64,000 nt of DNA, taken from Helopsaltes ochotensis. Taxonomy: Eukaryota; Chordata; Aves; Passeriformes; Locustellidae. A program made the translations under genes and the position numbers. The notes below the pieces were generated by a model. That model was not told the origin of the DNA and searched no databases. It was given only the letters and a program-made list of their open reading frames with translations. The stretch spans positions 649,645-713,644 of the forward strand of contig VXBM01000211.1 in NCBI GenBank assembly GCA_013400155.1, read 5' to 3'. The stretch's first letter is position 1. Each line of letters opens with the position of its first letter. Below are positions 34,911 through 45,500 of this stretch, one piece after another.

Positions 34911-36529
34911 ATTAAATGCCTGAGCTTTAGGTGTTTAAACAAATGAAAAAAGAAAAACAACCAACCAAAACAACAAAAAACTAAACCCAACCTAACAATC
35001 CACATCCCCCATTAAATCAGCAGATGGCTCCTAGAGCCAAATTAGGGACCTTTGATAGAACCATAAAAGCTCTACTTTATACAGTGCACATGTTCAGAGT
35101 TGGCAGTGTTAAATGAGACCTCCATGCAATCTGCTCTGAGAAATAGCCTGACTGGCACTGACCCCTTCCTTTGTATAATTCAACACTGTGTCATCAATTG
35201 CAATTGCACAGACGTCCCTGCAATTTAGCAGACCTTGTAAGGACTGACTTTCCCAATATTTGTTTAAGATGAACTGTATAAACTTGTTATTAGTAGTCTG
35301 CCAGAGTAAGGGAGATAAGGGTGTTTGCATTAGGCTGCAGAAAACACAGCACCTGGGCAAGGTGCACCCAGCCTGTTCAGGCTCTTGTTTCAGGCTCTGC
35401 TGCCGATCCTGATGAAGGCAAAAGTGAAGTTCCCAGCAGCCTGTCAGGGCAAGACCATGCCTTTCGTCTGCTGGGCAGAACTCTGAGCTTGTATGGCTGA
35501 GTAATTAAATGTAATAATTTTTAAAAAGTCTGTGAATTCACCTGAGCAACGCAGGCAGCAGAATGAGGCTGCAGTGGGGTCTGGTTGATCTCGTCTCAGT
35601 TTTATGTCTGTACAGCCCTACTGGTTTCACCCACAGACCCTGGCACTGCTCACCCCCTCAGTCAGCCCTGGTTCCCCCACATCTGTGCTCATCCTCTCCC
35701 CACACGCTCTGAAATGGGGGGTGGGATCCCAGTGTCCACCCCGGGGCTCCAGGGAGGCCGTGAGCAGTGACCACTGCAGCTCAGAGCTCCAGCCCGGAAT
35801 TATTTGCAGAGCTCTCAAACCGTCTCTGAGTTTCCAAACCTAATCTTAGTTCAAGGAAGGAGAGAAAACACTCCCATTATTAAAACCACGTTGGTTGTTG
35901 CAGTTGATCAGGACAAAATGCCTGCTTTTTGCCTCCTGCACAGAAAGACTGGGATAGGGAGGAGTGAGGAAAAAGCCTTGGAACAGCAAGGCTGATGGTA
36001 GCAAATATATGGGCACTATTTCATTTTTCATTGAGTTTGTCTTTCCTTCCCTTGCTATCTTTTCCTCCCCACAGTATCTCTGCATTGATTTTTCACTCTG
36101 CTTGTTTATAAATGTTTATAAAGCATTTAGGGAGCCTAGGGAAAGAGAGGTCTCCAAGTACTTAGTGGAGGAAGAACTTAAACACTGGGCTGCTGTATTC
36201 CTGCTGACACTGGGCAGTATTTCAAGCCAGCTAGAGCCCTGCTCTGGGATGTGGTGCTGCTTGGTTGGGGATGGCTAAAGCAGGCAAAATCTTAGCTCAG
36301 CCTGTGTGCAGCCACTGGTGCTGTGAACAGGAGGGCTTGGAACAGCACTGCCATTTACAGCTTGAGCAAAACCAACACGGCATCAGATGATAAAGGAAAC
36401 AAGCACACATTATTCCACATTTACGGTTTGCTTTGGGCAATGAACTTTTTTTTTCCACATGAAATATTAAATTACCTTCTTGTCTTCCCACCCTCTGAGT
36501 GAAGTCTTGAGGAAATAGGAATGGAGATG
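34911..36529. other. Unique non-coding DNA
   Basis: Starts with an A-rich stretch (about 34942-34995). 35020-35340 is AT-rich. 35630-35800 is GC-richer. Frames are short and overlap on both strands. No gene seen. Confidence 0.5.
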
Positions 36530-36600
36530 TTATTAGGCCAATAAATGCATTTATTGATAACTATCGTGCTGTTCATCAGAGACATGAAACAGATCAGGAT
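36530..36600. promoter_or_regulatory. 18-bp perfect palindrome of two opposed CAATAAA sites
   Basis: CAATAAATGCATTTATTG at 36539-36556 is a perfect 18-bp palindrome. Each arm is CAATAAA, the core bound by CDX and posterior HOX proteins, and the centre is ATGCAT. GATAAC follows at about 36556-36561. A perfect 18-mer palindrome is unlikely by chance at any one site, though in 64 kb of AT-rich DNA it is less exceptional. Possible roles are a symmetric dimer site or a local cruciform. Function is inferred. Confidence 0.35.
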
Positions 36601-38579
36601 CTTCGTGTTCACAGGAAGGACACCAAAATGCATCTCCCAGGCATCCCCATGTTTCTGATACTGTACAGCTGCAGTCCTGCTTTCACATTAACATTTCTCT
36701 CTGCTACTTTTTGTGTATTTCTAATTCCACATCCACCATGGTAACCTTACAGCACCCATGTTCTTAATGCTATTGGAAAACTCCATTTGTGAAGGTGCAA
36801 ATCGGCTCTGCCTGGCACAGGTGCAGGAAGTTCCACAAAGTGCATCAAACACTAGTTGCAGTGTGAGCTTTTAGCATTGTTAAAAAGTAAATCATTTGCC
36901 GTTTCAGCTGCATCCAATTCCTCCTTGGTTGGCCCAACAGCTCATTAAGGGGTTCCTGCCTCTCCCTCCTGTTTGCTGGTGCTGCCCTGGTGTGTGCTTA
37001 CCTGGGCCCTCTGCTTCTGGATTTTACTGGGCTAAAACCTGGAAATGAGGAATCAGGAAAACAGCAAGGTGTCTGTGTTGGAGTGGAGTGGAGTGAAGGG
37101 CTGTGACTTCCAGTTCCTCATGTTCCTCTAAGCCTGCTTGGAGTGTGCTCCCTTACTGGAGGTGCTCAGCACGACCAGAGCTGGGTAAGTTGTAATACGA
37201 GAGGCAAAGTGCCATCAGTGTGTCTTGAACTTTAGCCAGTGGGGTATTTTGGTGGGGTTGAGGTTGTCGTAACAAGGCAATGAAATCTACAGCAGTTTCC
37301 TTCTGTTGCTCTGTGTTATTGTTCTTTTTTTTCTTGAGGGTTCACTTTTAGCAAAGTGTTATTTGCCTAATTTGTGTTGATCCCTGTGCTTTCACGTTCT
37401 GGAGTGCCAGTCTTTAGGGCACTGGGTTTTATTGGAGGCCTGGATGCTGGAGGTGCCCAGGTATTGACACAACTCCAGCTGAGGGGTGACAGGAAAAGCA
37501 CAGTTCTGAACCACGGTGATGATTGTATGCTATGGATCTGCTCACAACTGTTCTGTGGAGGAAGCTGGCAGAGTTAGCATCTTTTATGAAGCAATTTCCT
37601 AAAGGAAGCTCTTTTTTCTTCTGCAGCTGAAATGTTTTGTGTGAAGGTGTCTATTTCAAAGATGTTTTGACAGAAAACTTTGGAAAGGAGTGTTTGTTTT
37701 GACGCCTTTGTTTTGTTTGAGCTGTTTATTCAGTGTTTCAGTGAAGTGGTTGCTTGTTTCTAAACAGAAGCATTTTGAAATTTCTGTTCTGCAGAAGGAC
37801 TTGAGATTTTAAGATTTTGTTCTAATTCAGAGTAGCAGCAACCCTGGAAGTGTCAGGGTACCCAGCAGGTTTAGGATTCATCCACCACCAGGTAGGATAT
37901 GCCTTCATTTTGTGTAAACTGTGTTTATAATTGCTTCTGCTCTCATCTCCGTATGTCTTTAGCTTGGGACTCAGTTGTGAGATTATGGTTGCCAGAATGC
38001 CTACAGAAAAGGTCTTCTGGCCTGAGAATTGCATGGGATTAGCTATTTATGCAGTTAAGAGCTTTTCTTGCAGAAGGACAAGGTCACCACCCAAAGGATT
38101 TTCATAGAGTAGTGCTGGGAGAGGAGACAGCTGCGTGGGCATGGGCTGAGCCTGGGATGGGTTACGTTCAGTTCAGGGTATTCTCCTGTTTTCTGCTCTT
38201 CTCTCAGAGCAGCCAGCGCTGCCACTGTGCATAAGTCCCTCTTTTCATGACAGAAATGGCAGATTTGGTGGGTGTTCTGGTGAGTGGGATTGGGAAAACC
38301 CTGCTGGCAGGTGGTAGAGAAGGGGCTGCTGTCCCAGGCCACCAACACAGGGCATTCAAGGCTCTGGATGACAGGATGTGGCCCCTCTGTGGCAGGATGA
38401 GATCCCAGATGTTCCTTAGGCTTTCATATCTTTACTGTATTTTGATAAACCAGTAAAGCTCGGAATTATTTTGATTTAGACAGTCCAAAACTTGAAAACA
38501 GCTAGACTTACACAGTCAATAAACCAAAACTGTCTCTTCAGCACTGCACTGACAAGGCTCAGAAGAAAGACACACAGAG
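36601..38579. other. Unique non-coding DNA, no gene seen
   Basis: No recognisable exon. A short GGAGT repeat lies near 37080-37094. T-rich stretches occur near 37320 and 37600-37800. A passage near 38350-38395 has faint CR1-like wording but is not callable. Confidence 0.5.
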
Positions 38580-38960
38580 AACCTCTCCACTAATATTAAA
38601 CTGATTTGGCCATTTTTATTCTATAAAGGAGGCTGGTTATGAGATTTAAAAAGACTCATATATCATGCTGCCTCATTAATTTTCCATTTGGGCTCAGCTG
38701 TCAGAGGATACCATATTAAACTGCTGCCTGGAGTAGTCTTCGGTGGCAGAGAAATGATGTTTGATACCCTTTGCATTTCACACAGTCTGTATAAAAGGTC
38801 TCCTTGATTTGCCATCCCTATTATTTTCTGTCAGAGAGCCCTGCACAGCCTCTCCAAAATAATATCACCTCTCCAAAACCCTGAAGGTCTATTTGTGGTT
38901 TCCATGGTGACAAAATGACCCATAATATTCTTTGACTACTTCAGTAAATGAAGGACACAA
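38580..38960. promoter_or_regulatory. AT-rich candidate regulatory block
   Basis: Repeat-free, AT-rich and without frames. Contains TAATATTAAAC near 38591, TCATTAATTTTCC near 38673 and ATATTAAAC again near 38714. The texture is like the other candidate blocks; nothing more specific is visible. Confidence 0.22.
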
Positions 38961-39501
38961 CTGGGCCTTTGAAGAATAATAGATTTTTTCTGTTTCTTAA
39001 GAAAAGATGTACTTGTGAGCTCAAAGAGGGGAGGGGGTAAAGGATGAAAAAGATATTAAGGGAAGAGATTTGCCTTGTAACTCAAAGGACTTGCTGCAAG
39101 TGTAGCAGACAGCACTTGTTGAAAAATAGACCTTGAGCCATCTGGTACCAAAACAGGAGTGGGATATAGCCCTTGTGATGACTGAGATGAAGGAGCTTGT
39201 GCTGTAACTCATTTTTACAATAGCTGTGCTGCTTAATTCCAAATTCTGTGACACGCAGGGCCAGGCGCTGCAGGTGCAAGTGTGTGGTTAAAACATTTTC
39301 TTCCAGGAACCATCGAACCCTGCTCTGTGCTGTGTGGGAGGCAGGATGGGATTTTCCAGCAGAGCTGGCCTGGGGGACAAGTGGGTGGGAAGGAAGCAGC
39401 CAGGCTTTTCTCAGGGTGTCTGTAGAGCTTGTGGGAAGGCCAGGTTTGCACTTGGAGCTCTGTTCATGACCTGCCCTCGCGGCAGAGCCGTGCTGGGGGT
39501 G

Positions 39502-39534
39502 CTGAGCAAAGCTCCTGAGCAAAGCTCCTGAGCA
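39502..39534. repeat. 13-bp direct repeat, 2.5 copies
   Basis: The unit CTGAGCAAAGCTC is repeated twice and followed by a partial CTGAGC. Each unit contains opposed GAGC/GCTC arms around AAA, so the array could fold into small hairpins. Confidence 0.85.
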
Positions 39535-40486
39535 GGGTTGGGCTGCTGGAGCTGCTGCTGCTCCCTCTCTCCCACCACTGTGGGACTGTCCAGGCTGCTC
39601 TGCCTGCTCCCTCTCTGGGGTGGGAAGCATCCCTTGCTGCGTGATGAGCTGAGAGAAGTGTGTCCCACGGCTGCTTTGCATAAAACCAGTGAGAGATCTG
39701 TCAACTTCCCAGTCCTGCCAGAGCATTCACAGCGTGCTCTGGAGGCAGGATTTTAAACAAAACCATGTCTTGCCTGTGAAAAACTGAGACAGCAAGCAGG
39801 TAACTGAGCTGAGCAGAGCACTGCAGAACCTTTGTGGATGTGCTGGGGAGGACAATGCCAGGCTGGTGGTTCCTTCCCCGAGGTACTTTGGGATGATGCT
39901 CTTGGCTGAGATGAGCTGTAATTCAGTTTTCTTTAGCACACGTTCCCAGCCTGTCCAGTGATGCTGCCCACGAGTGTTGGCTGCTGGGCCAGAACTGGGG
40001 TGTTGGCTCTGGCTGGGTTACATTAGCTCAGACACGTGGAAAAAGGGTGATTCAAGTGCCCCAGAACCATCACTGTGAGATTCCTGGGCTGCAGGAACAG
40101 ACACTTCCAGGTGGTTTGGGTTAGCCTGAGTAGGTAAAATCCAAAGAGCTGAATTATCTGAGCACTGAGGGGGCTGCACTGCAAAGCAGAAAAGTTCAGG
40201 ATGTTCCCAGAAGCCTGTCAGCAATTCCTGCTGCTGAAATTATTGAGCTTTTCTTGTGTTTTCTTTTGGGTGTATTCTAGCACTTTACCTCCCAGTTCTG
40301 GAAGAAACAGGGAAGTAAAAAAGATGACTAAAACTTGAAATTTAATTCCAGAATGTCCTGGTGTTTTGCAGATGTCCCTGAGATGACTTTAACAGCTCTT
40401 CCCACCTCTGAGTATGCAAGTGGTGCAAGAGGGGACCAAAGTCTGCTGTAATGAGTTACTCACCATTTATCCCATATTTTGGTGGA

Positions 40487-40502
40487 TTTTTTTTTTTTTT
40501 TT
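40487..40502. repeat. T(16) homopolymer
   Basis: An uninterrupted T run. No retroposon was recognised next to it. Confidence 0.9.
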
Positions 40503-40894
40503 AGATCGTGTATGATTTTTGGCCTGAAAATAACAACATTAAAAGGCCTAACCAAAGAAAAACATTTGCATGACTGCTTGCTCAATACAGGACTGTAATT
40601 GAAGCAATTTAATATAAACAAAGGAAGAAATGAGGGCAAGATTAAGCCAATAACCAGTCTGAAACCACATTTACCACCAACCTTGAAAATCTGAGGCAAA
40701 ATCTTGCCTGGTTCCTCTGTTCCTCACATGTGCATGCCTTTGGCCAAGATGATTAAAGTCTGTGCTGCTTCCCCTCTAATGTGAACAAAGCCCTTCAGAG
40801 CCCTATTCTAGTTTCCTCTTAGCATCGTGTTTGGCTTCCTTTGGGACTGACCTTTTACTGCCCACAGCCCACCTCCATCCTGTTAGAGGGCCTG

Positions 40895-41040
40895 CAGAGA
40901 GTTACTAAGTTAAACATCATAAATCCCACTATAAATGATTACACAGAGCTTTTCACTAACAATCTTCTGTGGGGATATCAAGCTTGATAGAAGCATAAAT
41001 CATTTAAAGAACATCTGCCTAATGAGGGGTAACCTGGAAC
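40895..41040. promoter_or_regulatory. Candidate element with 14-bp palindromic GATA pair
   Basis: TATCAAGCTTGATA at 40976-40989 is a perfect 14-bp palindrome placing two GATA cores in opposite orientation around AAGCTT. The flanks hold ATAAATGATTACA near 40931 and CATAAATCATTTAAAG near 40993, AT-rich homeodomain-type words. Palindromic GATA sites are a known GATA-factor binding arrangement; use here is inferred. Confidence 0.3.
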
Positions 41041-44000
41041 TGCTTCCCTGAGCCTGAATGTACCAAGGGAAAAAAAAAAATTGTAGGCAATCGGCCTATT
41101 TTAGCTGGTGCCTGCTGGATGCAGGTTGGGTTCTGTTGTCACAACTGGCTTTGCTGGCCACATGGGACTTGCCCACATTCCCTGACCGGGAGATTTGCTC
41201 TGCCTGCAGCCCATGGCACCAAGAATGAAGGATGTAAGGTCAGTTCAGTGCTTGTTGTTGTAAAGAAAGACTGATAATGTGTCTAGACACAAAGTTCTAC
41301 AGAGGCAGATGGGTCAGAAGAGGAAACTCGAGCAGGTGGCTTAGGAGCCAACCTGAGCAAGGACATGCTGTGGTGTGGGAGCTGTGTTTTGTGAAATGGC
41401 AGCAGAAGTGGGGAGGCTGAGAACAGGGGCCGTGATTTAGGAGGTGAGCAGAGGATGCAGATGGGCTCACCTTGCCAAGGCCCTGCTTGAAATGCCGTGG
41501 CAGGACATGTAATATCTGTGATGGGAACATGGGAGGGTGCTGAGCACAGGACTCATCACCGGTGCAATGGTTGGATTTGTCAGGCCAAGAACGAGCTGAA
41601 TTTGAAGGAGGCAGTCTAATAAAGTTAAGGATCAAATCATGACTAATAGATCAGGAAATTGTTGGTAAATAGAAGGGTTGAGTTTCCAAGGGAGCCTGAT
41701 GCCTTCCCTAGGATCCACCACCACGTGTGAATCAAGGCTAACAGGTCTGTTTGCAGATAATCCTACAGGCAGAGAATAAACTTGGCACTGGAAAGGCTCT
41801 GTCTGTTCATTAGGTGTGATGGGAAGAGTTTGAGTTTCCCGTTGACAGTCACGGCTAAGCCAGCCTGTGACTTTGACCACCTGAGAGACACCTGACTGCC
41901 AAACTGGTGATGGAAGGCCTATGGGGTGAGGAGTAGCACACGAAGCTTTTCTATTTAAAATCACTGGATCATCAGGAAAGGTGTAAATAAACAGCAGCAG
42001 TAACCTTGGAATGCAATTGAATCACTCCTGCTGTGTAAATTTGACTGCCAGATGCTCATGGCAAGTCTTCATATCATGGTTTAAAGCTGCTGCTGCTGCC
42101 TGATGATAGATTTAACAGACGTGACTTAGCCAGGAGCAGGATCATTATTTTTTTTTTTTTCAAGCTGAAGTTCTTGTCAAACAGAAGTGGTCATGAGATT
42201 TCAGGAAATCCATTGCCTCTCTGCATAAATAAACTTGCTGGATGTGTGAGTTGTCGGTCACCTCACGGTGGGGTCATTGCTGGGTGTTGGTGCTCTCTGA
42301 CCTGCAGAGAAGGGGCCTTGGATCTCACCACTGCGATTAGAGCTGAGACAGGGGGGTCAGGAATAGTTCAGTCTTCTCCTTGTGCTGTTGAGGATGAAGT
42401 CAATAGGAAGTAAATATTATTGACTGCTGTTTTCATTCAAAAATCAAGATTCATTGAGGTGAGTCTGAGGTCAATAGAAGCTCTCAGGGGGAGGAGACCA
42501 ATAAATCATGACACTAGATAAAACAATATTTGTAATGCAGCTAATTTTGGATATTGAATGTTATTTGATCTAGTGGGAGTTTTTGTAGTTTCTTTTTTTT
42601 TTAAATTGTCCTGTTAACCAGATTGGTAGGTTGTACCATTTAAAAAGACTGGGTAGTCAAGTAGTAGGGCTAATTAATCTTGGATGACATACTTCCCTGG
42701 GTGGAGCTCTTTCTCTACATGAACTTACCTGGGTGTAATTGGGTTTTCTTTATGAAACTGCTTTGTGGAGTGTGAGCATTTGCAAGTAGGGCACATGTAC
42801 ATGAGAAAAGATCTATTTTGTGGAAGGAGGCACAAGCAGAGATGGAGGGGAAAGCGCTTGAAGTACACTCCTTAGCAAGTATGAGTCTTTTATAGCATCT
42901 TTTTAATTTAACTGAACCAGACAATGAGTTGGACAGTATTCTCATTGAAGATTTGACAATTTCTTTTGGAGAGAGTTTGCTTTTTTCCTGTATGCGTGTT
43001 CATGGCCTCGACCGATGTGGCTGGGAGCCGTGTACATCTCTCAGGCCAAACCAGGGCAATTTAATTAGATTGTCAGCTGCTCTGAATAGCTGCTGCTCCA
43101 CAGAAGTCAGTGGAGTAAAGCCAGGTTATGCCAGCTGAGAACGTGGCCATCATTTTTCCTGAGTCACATTTCTAAGCCTTGCTGTGCTCAGATTCCTGAG
43201 CTGGAGCCAGCCTTGGTAGCTGCAGGGCAGGATTGTCAGAGGCATCCAGCCCTGGCCGAGCTCCACAGCCTGGGCAGCACGGGCTGTTTGCTGTGTTCCT
43301 GCACCCAGCCCCAGAGCGGAACGGCTTGGATTCCATCGGGAATGCCGAGGAGCTGCTCCTCCTCCACTGGAGCACAGAAATCAGCAAGGCTGGGCTGCTT
43401 TACAGCTGCTGGGAACCAGGCCTGCCCTCAGCTGCTCCTTGTGCCTGCCAAAGGAGGGGGGCAGCGGCAGGGAAAGCTTCTCCTCTGTGTCAGAGCATTC
43501 CCTGCCCTACCTGGGGATGGCTGGCAAGAGGCAGCCAGTGCCAGAGGAGTGGCATTGCCTCCTGGCTGCTGTCCCCACGCCCTGGCGGGTGTTCCCACGG
43601 CCCTGCCCCGTGCTGCCAGAGCTCCGGGGCGTGCAGGGACCCATCTGTGGGCACAGAGCAGGCATTCAGCGCCTGGCTTGCTACTAAAGAGGCTTTCAGC
43701 CCTTCTGCAGATGCTCGGCTGCCCACTCTGCCTGGTGTCTATGTGGGAGAGCAGGGCAGGCTGCCTTTGTGGCTGGGAGCCACACTCTCAAAACAGATAT
43801 TGTGCTTTTAGGAGTGCAGGGTCTGCTTCTTTTTGGCTTTTTTTTTCAGTGAGGGGTTGTTCAGGGTTTGGATTTGTTATTGTCAGTCACTCAAAGCAGG
43901 AAGACCAAACAAGGGGCGGCCTCTGGTTGGCTCTCTCTGAGGCTTTTGCTGCAGGATTGCCAAATCCAGCAGGGATTTCAGAGGAGGAAATAATTATCTG

Positions 44001-45500
44001 TGCACTCCTTCCTCAAATCTGCCTCCTACTCCAGCACTAGAGAGCATCTAGAAGGAGCTGCCAGGGCAGTTCCCCAGTGGGGCCGTCCTGTCGGAGCAAG
44101 CCCCAGCCCGTGATGGGAATTAGGGCCAGAGACACGGTGGCTGTGTTGACTGGCACACCACTGCTCTTCCAGCTGGCTAAAATGGCAACTCCTCCCTGAT
44201 CCTGTGCATGACCCTTCCCTCTCACCCAAAGCATGACGTGGCTTTTACCTTTCCCCCCACTGTGCTTTTATCAGCCGGAGGTGCCAGCGCAGCTCTGGCC
44301 CTGGCTGGGTGCCACGGGCTCTGTGTGACACAGGGTGGCAGCCTGCCAGCCCCGTCACGCCTCTCTTGCAGCCTGAAATCCCTGTGGGTAAATTCCAGCT
44401 ACTTGAGTGGGAAGGGGAGCGGCTCCTCTGCGGCTGGGAAGGGCTGGCACTGCCTGGAAGCACCATCAGGCTCCCAAGAGTTTGTGGAAAACTCAGCCTG
44501 CAGCAGTGTGGAACACACAAACCGCTTCCTGGGGCACCTGGGAGTTGGTGTGTGCAGCTGGAAATCCCAGACCCTGAAATGCTCTGCTTCATGAGCTCTC
44601 CTGAGAGTGTTTTGTGGGTCAAAGTTTGCGTTCATTTAAATTTTGTGAATTCCAGAGTTTTGTATTTGTTTCATTATTATTTTCCAGTGTTTCAGATTAA
44701 GGGTTAATGCTTGATGAAGGCTTTAGAACAGCAAAAGATTTACCATTGTTTTTATGTTGCTTAATTCTGTATGAGCTGTGGCAATATAAAAAAAAGCAAA
44801 CAGAAAAACAAACAGGGAAAGCCCTGAGATAAAAAATACATTTAAGATGCTTTTTCTCTGCTGTAATTGTCAAACCCTCTGACCTGGGGTTGGATCTTGG
44901 AGTGTGAGTCAGGGCACTGTTTCAGCAAATTTTTGCTTGAAGTGTTGTGTTCTTCACTCCAGCAGTTGGGTTCATTTCAGGCCATGACATGTCCAGCCTT
45001 GTTCTGCCACTGTTTGAACCTGTGGGACATCTGCTGCAGGACAAGGGTGTTGGGTTTGGGCCTTGCTCTGACTCAAGCAGGGCTCAGTAGACCTAGAAAA
45101 GGGCCAAGAATCTCCTCCTAGGAAAGAAATAACTGAAGAGAATATCACCAAGGGCTGTAAAATCCTGAGTGAAACAAGAAAACTGAATAAGGAGTGACCA
45201 CGCATTTACTCTTTTAGGATGTGATTTAAGGGGCATCAAATGGCAGGATTAGATGGCAGCCCCAAATTAAAAAGGACATCCTTCCTCACACAGTGTGCTG
45301 ACACTGCCACAGGGGTGAGAGATGTTTAGGTTTTGTGTGTCAGAATTGAAGGAAGAAATGTCCATTGAGAGCTGTTAAATGTAAAAGCTTTCATCAGCTG
45401 TGGCCACAGCACGGGCTCACAGCACAGGCACACAGTTAACAGGTTCCAGCAAAAGGGGCTTTGGGGACTGCTCTGATCACCTCAACTAACTTCATGTATC
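41041..45500. other. Unique non-coding DNA, no gene seen
   Basis: 43200-43760 and 44040-44620 are GC-rich. The first contains the longest frame of the window (43213-44040 plus, 275 codons) with a competing frame offset inside it. Neither shows a domain, and both look like low-stop GC-rich noise. 42130-42160 and 42590-42602 hold T-runs. 45190-45490 has faint LINE-like wording (see rejected items). Confidence 0.5.

Larger units (their letters stand above)
38961..40894. other. Unique non-coding DNA, no gene seen
   Basis: GC-richer at 39300-39760, producing stop-poor frames on both strands (39082-39726 minus, 214 codons; several plus-strand frames) without a domain. Two small repeats inside are listed separately. 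Confidence 0.5.

Noticed and set aside
38340..38400. CR1-like fragment (cattcaaggctctggatg)
   Set aside because: Only one short phrase resembles the CR1 3' region; the flanks do not follow.
39082..39726. 214-codon minus-strand frame
   Set aside because: GC-rich stretch with several overlapping frames on both strands. No domain or splice context.
41640..41980. Possible LTR around AATAAA at about 41778
   Set aside because: AATAAA alone is common. No CpG enrichment, terminal TG/CA or duplication was found.
43213..44040. Longest open frame (275 codons, plus strand) as a gene
   Set aside because: It lies in GC-rich, stop-poor DNA with a competing open frame of 192 codons inside it. There is no recognisable domain, and composition is Gly/Ala/Leu/Ser/Cys-rich as random GC-rich sequence gives.
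45190..45490. Old CR1/L3-type LINE fragment
   Set aside because: Phrases such as cattgagagctgttaaatg recall old CR1/L3 3' regions, but the remembered match is patchy. An alignment to Dfam CR1/L3 models would decide.
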